Below, piece after piece: positions 1 through 9,719 of a stretch of DNA of 64,000 nucleotides. Source of the DNA: Gautieria morchelliformis (taxonomy: Eukaryota; Basidiomycota; Agaricomycetes; Gomphales; Gomphaceae); NCBI GenBank assembly GCA_015179125.1, contig WHVA01000550.1:1-64000 (forward strand), read 5' to 3'. Below the pieces are notes generated by a model. That model ran no database searches, was not told where the DNA came from, and saw only the letters and a list, made by a program, of their open reading frames with translations. How positions within the stretch are numbered: the first letter of the stretch is position 1; every line of letters starts with the position of its first letter. A program made the position numbers and the translations under genes.

Positions 1-10
1 CCCAGAGCAA

Positions 11-242
11 GTGTCCTTCGACAAGCTCAAACTCCTCATCACCTCAACACCGATCCTTGTCCTCCCTGATCAAGACAAACATTTCTGTCTTGAAACAGAT
101 GCCTCAGCCTATGCCACAGGAGCAGTACTGTCCCAGCTATGTGATGATGGCAAATGGCGGCCTGTGGGGTTTGTCTCCAAAAGCCTCAATGATGCTGAAC
201 GCAACTATGCCAACCATGACAAGGAGCTTCTTTCTGTGATTC
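11..242 (+). pseudogene. Ty3-A RNase H domain, N-terminal piece
   Basis: The translation shows the start of a Ty3-type RNase H: a FCLETDASAYATGAVLSQ stretch with the first catalytic Asp, then GFVSKSLNDAERNYA and a DKELLSVI segment with the catalytic Glu. It is cut at base 242 by the insertion of Ty3-B and the same domain continues from 7644. The matching segment in A' lies near 59690-59920 on the minus strand. Confidence 0.9.
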
Positions 243-804
243 TGTAAGGACCCGGCCTTTGGCCGGCTACTTACCGGTAGAACCTTCTTCCGAGCCCCAA
301 GCCTTGTGATATCCGTGCCCGAGTACATATGATACTTATCCGCGCCCGAGCCCGAGCCCGAGCTTGAACTCATATCCGACCTTGATCCCATGCCCGTATC
401 CCCTTAGTTACTGATTCCGCTCCATCACGCATCATTCGTATATTACCTCGCCCTGACCTCGGTCTCCTGACCCCGCCCTGACCTCCACTAATCCGTTCGC
501 CCCTGACTTGCACCTCGTCCGTATATAACCCCCTTGTATGCATTCCTACTCCTCAGTCTGAAAATCAACTATTGTGTCCCTTCGATCCCTAGCTAGTTTC
601 TACGCCTCGCCTCTTAAGCTAGAACCTCGCCTCTTATTCGTTTACCTCCGAAATTGGGACTCGTGCGTAGGGTCGGCGCAGCACATAAGCTGAAGCCAAG
701 TCCCTCTCCGACTTCCCCATCCAAACCTCGCCCTGTAACCTCGGACCTTGACTCGGGTTTCGTCCCCGACCTCGGTCAACCTTACGACGGATCGTATCGT
801 AACA
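243..804 (+). repeat. Ty3-B 5' LTR
   Basis: 562 bp, starting TGTAAGGACC and ending TCGTAACA, repeated at 7082-7643 without a difference that I can see. It holds a TATA box (TATATAAC at 522) and the inferred RNA start at about 555. A short (GCCCGA) run lies near 343-361. Confidence 0.95.
522..565 (+). promoter_or_regulatory. Ty3-B LTR promoter: TATA box and inferred RNA start
   Basis: TATATAAC begins at 522; 33 nt further on begins AGTCTGAAAAT (555-565), the stretch that pairs with the primer site at 807-818. The spacing is that expected between a TATA box and a transcription start. Seen: the sequence and spacing. Inferred: that the RNA begins here. Confidence 0.6.
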
Positions 805-806
805 GT

Positions 807-818
807 ATTTTCAGACTG
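807..818 (+). other. Ty3-B self-priming primer-binding site
   Basis: ATTTTCAGACTG, two bases after the 5' LTR, is the exact reverse complement of CAGTCTGAAAAT at 554-565 in the LTR. In Tf1/sushi-type Ty3 elements the first 11 or so nt of the RNA fold back on the primer site and prime reverse transcription in place of a tRNA. The fit and position match that mechanism. The same pair occurs in B' (19532-19543 with 19784-19795). Confidence 0.75.
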
Positions 819-847
819 CTTACACCCTACGTATCCCTTTTTTCACG

Positions 848-2080
848 ATGTCCATGATAACTCGTTCTCGCACCCTTCGGGGTATCTCAGAACAGCGACG
901 TTTCTCGGAAGCCCCCGATGACTCACCCCCGTCCCCGGGGATACCCCTCGCAGACCCCGCCGAGCCTAGTAACAAAGGCAAAGGTAGGGCTAACCTCGGT
1001 GACCCTTCAGGTGATCCAGGTGATGGCTCTAGAAGTTCTGACAACGATCGGGACCTCCCCAACCTTCCGCCCGAGGACCTCGGTAACCTCGAGGACAACG
1101 AGCTTATGCGTCGAGTGTTCATCAAACTCGCGAAACCTCGCGAATCCGAAGCACGAGCCAAGGTCAAGGAACCGGATAGTTATGACGGTACTGACCAAGC
1201 CAAGCTTCGCACTTTCTTCCTTCAATGTGTACTCAACTTCAGAGATCGCCCCACCGCGTTCAAGACTGGGGCCTCAAAGGTGCAGTATGCTATTTCTTAC
1301 CTGTCCGGCTCGGCTCTGCAATATTTCGAGCCGGCGATCCTCGGCGAAGTCCAACCCGAGCCAGATTGGCTCGAGGACTGGGACAGCTTCAAGGCCGAGC
1401 TCGAGCTTAACTTCGGCCCATACGACAACGCGGCCCAAGCCGAGATTGACCTCGAGAAGATCGTTATGAAAGAGCACCACAAGGCCGCGCGATTCTTTAT
1501 CGACTTCGCCCGAGCTTCGACTCGGACTCAGTGGAACGACGCGGCCCTCTGACACTTTGCCTACAAGGGCTTGGCCAAACGGATCAAGGACGACTTACTT
1601 CACTTCCCTCGATTCCGCAGCCTCGCCGAGCTTAGGAACTTCGCGCTGGAATGCGATAGCCGTTACTGGGAGCGAAAGGAATACGACGCCATGATCAATG
1701 GTCGTAGCTCCCAGCCTGCACGCACCACTAATCAGTCCAGTAGCAATGCCACTAACAACCACCAGTCTTCCAGTGGTTCCAATAACAATAAGAACCGCAA
1801 CAAGACTAACAACAGCGGCAAGGGTTCCAACAACAACAACTCTTCGAACAACAAGAGCCAGCCCGACATTTCGAGCAAACTCGGGAAGGATGGCAAACTG
1901 CTTCCCGAGGAGCGCCAACGTCGGGTCGACCAAGGACTTTGTCTGCTTTGCGGCACCAAAGGTCACGTCGTCAAGGACTGCCCGAAGAACAAGTCTACCA
2001 ATAGTAGCGGTTCTAAAGGTCGGGCAACGAAGACCCCTAACGAGGGGACTTCAGCCTCCATTACGGAGGTGAAAAAATAG
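848..2080 (+). pseudogene. gag: Ty3-B gag
   Basis: Capsid-type gag. It opens MSMITRSRTLRGI and has an acidic, Pro/Gly-rich N-terminal part, a central capsid region (PDSYDGTDQAKLRTFFLQC ... SYLSGSALQYFEP) typical of Ty3 retrotransposon gag, then a low-complexity Asn/Ser/Lys run and one CCHC zinc knuckle (CLLCGTKGHVVKDC) near 1940-1980. It would form the particle shell and bind the element RNA. The reading frame is broken once within the region. The same gene lies in B' at 19818-21043. Confidence 0.9.
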
Positions 2081-2130
2081 GTAGCAACCTCGGAACCACA
2101 CGATCCGAGGATTGCGGTAACCTCACCCGT

Positions 2131-5100
2131 GTGCTCAGACTCAGCGCCGCTTCTCATTCATTGTCCAAAGATTCCCTTAATGTAGATCTAACCTCGCCTT
2201 CGCTGCCCAACGTCGCTTTTGTTGCATTAGTTGACTGCGGGTCCTCAGACTGTTTTATTGAATCCAGATTTGTCCAGAAGTACTCCATGCCTGCTTATCC
2301 TGTCTCTCCTATACCCTTGAAACTATTTGACGGTAGTACTAACACTACCATTACCCAAGCTCTAGACCTCTGCATTTGCTTTCCGACCGGCGAACAACAA
2401 TGGGTTACCTTCTACGTAACCTCGCTCGACTCAAGTTGCTCGATGGTACTTGGCCACAACTGGCTCACCCGCTACAATCCGTCGATTGACTGGGTATTGG
2501 GCAGTATTACTTTCAAGACCATCGACCTAACAACGACTCCAGCGACCCCGGCGACGTCAGCCCGCTCAGCTTCGGCTACGACTTCGACCTCGCCTACGGC
2601 ATCTTCGCCCCCGCCTCCGACCTCGCTTCCGAAGTTGCAAGCACCCCTCGTTTCCCTAATCAATGCACCCGCTTTCATGCGCGCATCTAGATTGGAAGGG
2701 TCCGAAGTGTTTCAGCTCAATTTGGCTTCGCCTGAGCTCCTCGCCAGAGGGGCAACATCGGGAGGAAGCTCTTCCGAGCTTCCTGAGAACATTAAGAAAC
2801 ATGTTCCCGAAGTATATCACGAATTTGCAGATGTGTTCAGCAAAGCACGCGCTGACACTCTAGCTCCCCACCGACCTCACGATATCAAAATCAACCTCGA
2901 AGAAGGGACCTCGCCACCTATCGGTCCCATCTACTCTCTCTCAGCTTCCGAACTCAAAGCACTTCGCGAGTTCATCGACGAGCATTTAAACATCGGTTTC
3001 ATCCGACCTTCACGCTCGCCTCATGGTGCACCGGTATTGTTCGTTCGCAAAAAAGATGGCTCACTTCGGTTGTGTGTCGACTTCCGAGGTTTGAACAAAA
3101 TCTCAAAAAAAGATCGGTATCCATTGCCATTGATTGCTGACTTACTTGATGCTCCAAAGAATGCTCGCATCTATACGAAAATTGACCTTCGTCACGCTTA
3201 CCACCTCGTACGGGTGGCCGAGGGTGACGAATGGAAGACCGCCTTCAGGACTCGCTATGGGTCTTTCGAATGTGACCCCTCCAAACATGTTGAACATGTC
3301 AAGGAAGTCTTGCGACGACTACGACTCAACAACCTCTTCGCCAAAGAAGACAAATGCGAGTTCCATCGCGACTCGGTTGAATTCCTCGGCTACATACTCT
3401 CTCCCGAGGGCCTCACTATGGCGGATGACAAGGTAAAGGTCATTCAAGACTGGCCTGAACCTCGCAAAGTTCGCGACATCCAATCCTTCCTCGGCTTCGC
3501 CAACTTCTACCAACGTTTCATTCACAACTACTCCGACATCACCATTCCTCTCACCCGACTTACCCGCAAGGGTACCCCTTGGAATTTTTCCGAGGATTGT
3601 CAACGGGCTTTCAACCTGTTGAAGAGGGCGTTCACTACCGCCCCTATCCTTACTCACTGGATTCCTGACCTTCCACTGATCGTAGAGACTGATGCATCAG
3701 ATTATGCCTTAGCGGCAATCTTATCTCTACAAACCTCGGAAGGCGAACTTCATCCCATCGCTTTCCACTCCCGCACATTCACCTCTACCGAGCTCAACTA
3801 CGATGTTCATGACAAGGAGCTCCTCGCCATTTTTGAAGCCTTTCAACGCTGGCGACACTACCTAGAGGGCTCAGGCGACCCAGTCGACGTTATCACCGAT
3901 CACAAAAACCTCGAATACTTTTCAACTACGAAGCTCTTGACCCGTTGACAAGCCCGGTGGTCGGAATACCTTTCCCAGTTCAACCTCGCCATACGCTTCC
4001 GACCTGGTCGCCTCGGAACGAAGCCTGACTCTCTCACTAGACGATGGGACGTCTACCTTAAAGAGGGGAATAGCGACTATGCCACCATAAACCCGCAGAA
4101 CCTACGGCCAGTGTTTACTCAGCACCAGCTGGCATCGTCCCTTAGAGCTACTAACCTCGCTCCCATCGTGCTCCGAGCCGCTTCACTGCTTGATACCGAG
4201 CAGATCCGAGCTGACATACTAGCGAACCTCCCCTCGGACCCCATAGCCAAGTCGCACCTTGGCTTGGTTAATGACCCAAGGTGGACCACAGACCCCGAGG
4301 GTTTCCTCAAGCTTGACAACCGAACCTATGTTCCAGGGGCCCAAGATCTTCGACTTCGCATCCTGCAATACAAGCACGATCACATCCTCTCGGGACACTT
4401 CGGGGTCAACAAGACCTTGGAGCTGATCCGACGAGACTATACTTGGCCAGGGATTAGATCCTTTGTCAAGGATTATTGCAAGACGTGTACCACTTGTATG
4501 CGAAGCAAGCCGCAACGTCACAAACCCTATGGTCTCCTCAAACAACTTCCTGTTCCCGAGAAACCTTGGAATTCCATATCTATGGATTTCATTGAGCAAC
4601 TCCCCCCTTCGTCCGAGTTCACCTCCATCCTAGTGATTGTTGACCGCTTCACTAAGCAGGTGATCTTCATTCCAACCACAGACAAGATAACCTCGCAAGA
4701 GCTCGCTCACCTCTTCGTCCTTCATGTCTTTTCAAAGCATGGAGTTCCCTCGCACGTCACCTCGGACAGGGGTTCCGAGTTCGTCTCGCATTTCTGGCGT
4801 TCTCTAGGGAAAGCCTTGGACATGCGGTTGCATTTCACCTCGGGATATCATCCCGAGGGTGACGGTCAGACCGAGCGTGCTAACCAAACTTTGGAACAGT
4901 ACCTCAGGATCTATTGCAACTATCAGCAGTCAAATTGGGCTTCGCTCCTTCCCCTAGCCGAGTTCGCTTACAACAATGCGCCTAGCGCAACCACCGGCAT
5001 CTCCCCATTCTTTGCCAATAAAGGCTACCATCCGAACCTCGCAGTTCACTCCGAGCGCGACCTCGCCTCGGCACGAGCCCGAGACTTCGTGGTTGACCTG

Positions 5101-5664
5101 GACGAGCTTCACCAAGAACTTCGCCGCGCCATCCTCGAGGCTCAGAAAACTTACCAAGCCTCGGCCGATGTTCGTCGCAAGCCCGCCCCTGATTTCCAAG
5201 TAGGATCCCTCGCCTTTGTAAAGGCACAGTACTTTTGAACAACTCGGCCTACCAAGAAGCTCGCCGAGAAGTTCTTGGGTCCTTTTGAGATCATTTCCCG
5301 AGCGGGTACTCACTCCTTCACCCTTCGACTTCCAGAACACATGCATTCAGTCCATCCGGTCTTCCACGTATCTATGCTCGAACCAGCCTCGCCCAACACC
5401 ATACCAAACCGAGTTCAGCCGCCTCCGCCCCCAGTCGTTATTGACGGCGAACCCGAGTTCGAGGTTTCCGAAATCCTCGACTCGAAGATCGATAATAGAC
5501 GCAAGAGCTGCAAATTACTCTACCTTGTTAGGTGGACTGGTTACGAAGGTACCGACGAAGAAACCTCGTGGATCCTCGCTTCCGAGCTTGATCATGCCTC
5601 GGAGCTGGTCACTGATTTCCACGAATCTTACCCGGGCAAGCCGGGCCCCTTGACTGCTCTATGA
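2131..5664 (+). pseudogene. pol: Ty3-B pol: protease, RT, RNase H, integrase, chromodomain
   Basis: Domains in order: aspartic protease (VDCGSSDCFIESRF near 2230); RT with LCVDFRGLNKISKKDRYPLP and KIDLRHAYHLV; RT thumb/connection ([12 protein letters not shown]); RNase H (ETDASDYALAAILS and HDKELLAIFEAF); integrase with an HHCC zinc region (CKTCTTCMRSK), a catalytic core with IVDRFTKQ, VTSDRGSEF and YHPEGDGQTERANQTLEQ; and a chromodomain (VSEILDSKIDNR ... LVRWTGYEGTDEETSW) at about 5455-5600. Chromodomains of this class direct integration to chromatin marked by histone methylation. The region has about four breaks and cannot be read as one protein. Confidence 0.93.
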
Positions 5665-5767
5665 TCGTTTTCCCTGTTAATCCCCATGACCCCGGTAGTT
5701 AGATGACAAAAACCCTTCAAAACAAAATCGATAAAATCCAAGAAAAGTCTATTATTCCATTTACTAG

Positions 5768-6920
5768 TTATTCCACCATCCTCATATCCTCTCCCTCGCT
5801 CTCCTCGCTCCCCTCGCCTGACTCCTCCTCATTACTGCTACTACTTCGCTCCACCAGACCCCCATGTCCCCCATAATCCGCCAAGTCTCTCGCCCCCTGC
5901 ATCCGCTTCAAATAATTCTGCCTCCTCCTTATCCTCATGAACTCCACATCCGCCCTGTTCATCCTGTCATTCGCAGCCCTAAACTCCCCTAGCAACTCGC
6001 ACACCCTCTCCCCAACCTCGCCAACCTTCTGTCCCACATCCCTCACCGCCGCTATCAACTCCCTCATCTCCGCACTTCGCTCCGATCTTTTCGTCTTCTT
6101 GTCCTTTTTCGCCCTCCGACCTCCAACCTCGGTTTCCTTCCCCTCAGTCTGCCTCGCTTCCCAGACCTCTGTCTCCTCACTCTGCCTCACTTTCCCAGTC
6201 TCCTTACCCTTCTCCTCGCTCAACCTCGCTTCCATCCGCTCTACCCTCATCTCGAGGTTCCTCTCGACCCAATCACTCGAGTCGTCGTCCTCTGCAACTT
6301 CGTCCTGAACCTTGGCCTCTTTCCTCGGCCTCGGTCCATCCTCGGCCTCCTCGCTCCTCGCTCGCTTCTTGCTCGCTGTACCCGCCTGACCCTTGCCTGG
6401 GGTTGCCTTGCTGCGGCGACCTTGGGCGATACTACAGCCCAAGGAACGGGTCCTGCACCACACGCAGGCACCCTGGTCGGCGAGGCCGAAGTCGAGACTA
6501 ACGGCCCGAAGGCACGTATAGTCGCGCTCTTCGCAGCGCGCGCACCTCGCCTCGGCCTTGGTCGCGAGCTGCCACTCGCGAGGTCCCCCGTCGGCGAGCT
6601 TGTACCCGTATAGGGACAAGTCGGTCGGGTGGTAGGAGAATAACATGCGCTTATACTAGACAAATCAGCAGCGCCCATGATTAGACAACTACGGTACTCA
6701 CCTTCTTTCCACTCGGTCCTTCCTGCCACGGCTGCCGCATGTCGATGGCCCCCGTCTCATCAATTGGCAATGTGCCAACCTCGGGTCGATCCTCGGGCGT
6801 AACCTCGCCCGAGGCTCCGTTCTCCTCAGACAACAAAGTCTGGTCGAACGCGTTGTTCACGCTGTTCTCGTCGACGGCTGAGCTGAAGAGGGCTTGAGGG
6901 CGCACCATATTAGTTGGCAA
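5768..6920 (-). CDS. Antisense accessory gene of Ty3-B: Zn2Cys6-like, coiled coil, acidic tail
   Basis: Lies tail-to-tail with pol (104 bp apart) and is read against the element. A first coding block (6702-6920, starting MPTNMVRPQ) is followed by a 46-nt GT-AG gap (6656-6701: GTGAGT donor, TAG acceptor) and a second block (5768-6655); both are open and in phase, which is why I read the gap as an intron. Near the start of the second block six cysteines are spaced CX2CX6CX15CX2CX6C, the arrangement of the fungal Zn2Cys6 DNA-binding cluster. A Lys/Arg-rich, highly charged stretch follows, then a likely coiled coil (EMRELIAAVRDVGQKVGEV, GEFRAANDRMNRADVEFMRI) and a Ser/Glu-rich acidic C-terminus. 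Family resemblance suggests a nuclear regulator; function and expression are inferred. Related genes lie in B' and, far more divergent, in C. Confidence 0.7.
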
Positions 6921-6945
6921 TGGGGTTCGCTGCCTTCCTACCCAC

Positions 6946-6955
6946 CCTTTTATCC
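6946..6955 (-). promoter_or_regulatory. TATA-like box of the Ty3-B antisense gene
   Basis: On the minus strand GGATAAAAGG lies about 26 nt upstream of the ATG at 6920. The corresponding place in B' (near 44617-44626) has AGATAAAAGG. Retention of the motif between two diverged copies supports an own promoter, but it is a weak single motif. Confidence 0.4.
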
Positions 6956-7081
6956 AACCTCGGCTACGATTTAAGCTTCGCCTTTCCGGCTACTTAACAT
7001 CGGACCAAGATCTAGATTCAAGGATAGGCGAACCTTGTTCACATTACGGCCTCGAGGGTCTCGGCCATAAGGGGGGAATAC

Positions 7082-7643
7082 TGTAAGGACCCGGCCTTTG
7101 GCCGGCTACTTACCGGTAGAACCTTCTTCCGAGCCCCAAGCCTTGTGATATCCGTGCCCGAGTACATATGATACTTATCCGCGCCCGAGCCCGAGCCCGA
7201 GCTTGAACTCATATCCGACCTTGATCCCATGCCCGTATCCCCTTAGTTACTGATTCCGCTCCATCACGCATCATTCGTATATTACCTCGCCCTGACCTCG
7301 GTCTCCTGACCCCGCCCTGACCTCCACTAATCCGTTCGCCCCTGACTTGCACCTCGTCCGTATATAACCCCCTTGTATGCATTCCTACTCCTCAGTCTGA
7401 AAATCAACTATTGTGTCCCTTCGATCCCTAGCTAGTTTCTACGCCTCGCCTCTTAAGCTAGAACCTCGCCTCTTATTCGTTTACCTCCGAAATTGGGACT
7501 CGTGCGTAGGGTCGGCGCAGCACATAAGCTGAAGCCAAGTCCCTCTCCGACTTCCCCATCCAAACCTCGCCCTGTAACCTCGGACCTTGACTCGGGTTTC
7601 GTCCCCGACCTCGGTCAACCTTACGACGGATCGTATCGTAACA
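7082..7643 (+). repeat. Ty3-B 3' LTR
   Basis: 562 bp, identical by eye to 243-804. It is preceded by a purine run (AAGGGGGGAATA, ending 7080) that serves as the polypurine tract, and followed by the target duplication GATTC. Confidence 0.95.
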
Positions 7644-7858
7644 GATTCGGGGATTAGAGGAATGGCGCCACATCTTAGAGGGAACGAAGCACAAGATTGA
7701 GATTCTCAATGACCATCAGAATCTCACCTACTTCCGCACTGCACAAAACCTGAACCGTCGTCAAGCACGCTGGTACACTCTACCTCTCTCGCTTTGATTT
7801 TGAGCTGATCCATCGTCCTGGTCGTCATTCAGCCAAGCCTGATGCACTCTCACGACGC

Positions 7859-9527
7859 GTGGATCATAAGTGGGGGGAGGAAGACAACCAAAATCAAGTC
7901 TTACTTACCCCTGACTTGTTCCACATCAAGGCGAGTCCCCCAGAGGCTGGCGCGCAGTTAGTCCCAGGTGAAGGTGATGCTTTCCTCAATCGAGTAAGGA
8001 ACTGTGTGGACCGGGATGAAAAGGTTGTCAAGGCTCTGAAAGAACTGGGCTCCTCTGGCAATTTACGAGGAGAAGAGTGGTCTGAACAGGATGGGCTTGT
8101 CCTCTATCACAACAAAGTGTACGTGCCGCTTGATGCAAAACTACGACATGACATAGTGAAAGCGCACCATGACATGCCTCTCACCGGTCACCCTGGTCAT
8201 TGGAGAACCACTGAACTAGTTGCTCGGAGTTACTGGTGGCCTGGGATGGGACGTTACATTGCAAAATACGTGAAGGCCTGTGACCTGTGCAACCGGACAA
8301 AAACCTTCCCTGCTTCTCCCATTGGCAAGCTTCTACCAAACCATATCCCAGACCATAGGTGGCAGGTTATGTCTGTTGACTTGATTGTAGAACTGCCTAC
8401 CAGTCATGGCTATGATGCTCTCCTTGTTGTCGTCGATCGCCTCTCAAAGTGTGCACATGTCATTCCCACCACTTCAGATGTAACTTCGGTGGGAGTTGCC
8501 CGACTCTTCCGTGATCATGTTTGGAAACTTCATGGGCTCCCTGAAGAAATCATCAGTGATCGAGGCACACAGTTCATCTCCCAGTTCATGCGTGAACTGA
8601 ACAAACTTCTTGGTGTCAAAGTTGCTGCCTCTACTGCTTATCACCCCCAAACTGATGGACAGACTGAAAGGGTTAATCAGGAGATTGAGCAATACCTTCG
8701 ACTATTCATCAACCAGCGTCAGGATGATTGGTTCGAATGGATATCCTTGGCCAAGTTTGCCTATAACAACCGAATCCATGCCTCAACCCAGACTACACCC
8801 TTCATGTTGGACAGTGGCCAACATCCAAGGCTGGGACTGGAACCAGTCCGGGAAACTCGACTTGAGGCCCTGGATGAGTTCACAACGCGGATGGAAGCGG
8901 CCACAAGAGAAGCTCGTTCAGCCCTGTCCAAGGCAGCAGAGGACATGGCACGCTTCTATGACATGCACCATAAAACAGCCCCAGTTTATAAGCTTGGTGA
9001 CAAGGTCTGGCTCAATGCACAAAACATCACAACCACTCGCCCAATGAAGAAGCTAGACCACAAGTGGCTAGGCCCCTACACTGTTAATAAGGTGGTCTCA
9101 CGAAATGCCTATGGTCTAAATCTTCCTGCATCCTTTGGTCGCACACATCCAGTGTTCTCTGTCGTCCTGCTTCGGCCATATGAAGATGACCCAATTCTTG
9201 AACGTCATGCCCCTCCACCCCCCCCCCCCCCTGTCATACGGGATGGAGCCGAAGAATATGAAGTTGAAAGGATTCTAGACAGCAGGATGTTCCGTGGAAG
9301 GTTGGAGTATCTCGTGTGCTGGAAGGGCTATGGAGCTGCCGACGATCTCTGGCTACCAGCGAAAGATGTCTCTGGGGCAAAGCGACTCGTTAAGGAATTT
9401 CACCGGCAGAACCCAGAGGCACCTCAGCGTATCTCAGCAGCCACATACATGTCCCTCCCCTTCCAGAGATTTCAGAACTTCACAGAACCTTCCAGGCAAA
9501 CTCTCTTCGACTGGACAGCAGGCAGAG
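7859..9527 (+). pseudogene. pol: Ty3-A integrase and chromodomain
   Basis: The translation holds the integrase HHCC region (H...H, then CDLCNRTK), the catalytic core (VMSVDLIVELPTSHGYDALL, VVVDRLSKCAHVIP, IISDRGTQFIS, AYHPQTDGQTERVNQEIEQY), the GPY/F-like C-terminal module (WLGPYTVNKVVSRNAYGL), a proline run, and a chromodomain (YEVERILDSRMFRGRLEYLV CWKGYGAADDLWLPAKD) ending near 9480. The open frame runs on past the element end into the adjoining host-gene fragment. Near-identical to the A' integrase at 58.0-59.3 kb. Confidence 0.92.
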
Positions 9528-9528
9528 T

Positions 9529-9719
9529 GTTGGTTACTCGTCGTTCGTCACAGGCTGAGCAGCAGAAGGGTACGGTGGAGCAGGCCAAGGTACAAGGTAC
9601 AGTGAAGGGAATGGCGGACTCGGCAGCGTCCACCCTGCAGCCCGAGGTATGTGCATATATGCGCTCACTCGCCATCAGTCAAAGAAATTGGCCATGGGCG
9701 ACACGATCTCTGGCAAATC
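9529..9719 (+). pseudogene. HSP9/HSP12-like gene fragment, joined to the 3' end of Ty3-A
   Basis: Translation shows QQKGTVEQAKVQ, then VKGMADSAASTLQPE, and after a 32-nt GT-AG interval SKKLATGDTISGKSNENGES. The pairing of DSAASTLQP with GD.ISG.SNEN is the hallmark of fungal HSP9/HSP12 small stress proteins (about 90-110 residues, membrane/trehalose-associated stress protection in yeast). The same stretch occurs inverted at 51149-51332. This copy has a 7-bp tandem repeat (AAGGTAC) that the other lacks. Both ends stop abruptly (Ty3-A on the left, unrelated DNA on the right), so it is a displaced gene fragment. The 32-nt interval is short for an intron, so its status is uncertain. Confidence 0.55.

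Larger units (their letters stand above)
243..7643 (+). mobile_element. Ty3-B, chromodomain Ty3/Gypsy element inserted in Ty3-A
   Basis: A 7.4-kb plus-strand element bounded by two 562-bp LTRs (TGTAAGGACC...TCGTAACA) that read as identical, flanked by the 5-bp target duplication GATTC (238-242 and 7644-7648). Order: LTR, self-priming site, gag with zinc knuckle, protease, RT, RNase H, integrase, chromodomain, an antisense gene, polypurine tract (7069-7081), LTR. Identical LTRs mean a very recent insertion. The gag-pol body nevertheless carries roughly five breaks, so the copy looks non-autonomous. Ty3-B' at 19.2-45.3 kb is the same family. Confidence 0.95.
1..9527 (+). mobile_element. Ty3-A, chromodomain Ty3/Gypsy element, left part outside window
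   Basis: Two stretches, 1-242 and 7644-9527, belong to one plus-strand Ty3/Gypsy element split by Ty3-B. The first holds the start of the RNase H domain; the second holds the rest of RNase H, integrase and a C-terminal chromodomain. Its protein is nearly identical to the minus-strand copy at 57.8-60.6 kb (A'), so the two are recent relatives. No 3' LTR of the A' type (starting TGTCAGGG in element sense) is found downstream: A stops at the end of its chromodomain region against a host-gene fragment. Broken: interrupted, truncated at the 3' end, and with perhaps one or two further breaks in the visible part. Confidence 0.93.

Noticed and set aside
1730-1860. Asn/Ser codon runs (AAC/AAT repeats) in Ty3 gag genes considered as microsatellites of interest
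   Set aside because: The low-complexity linker before the zinc knuckle is shared by Ty3-B, B' and C gag and is ordinary for the family.
6247-6729. 160-residue minus-strand ORF overlapping the Ty3-B antisense gene
   Set aside because: Alternative frame of the same region; it lacks the cysteine spacing and coiled coil seen in the chosen frame.
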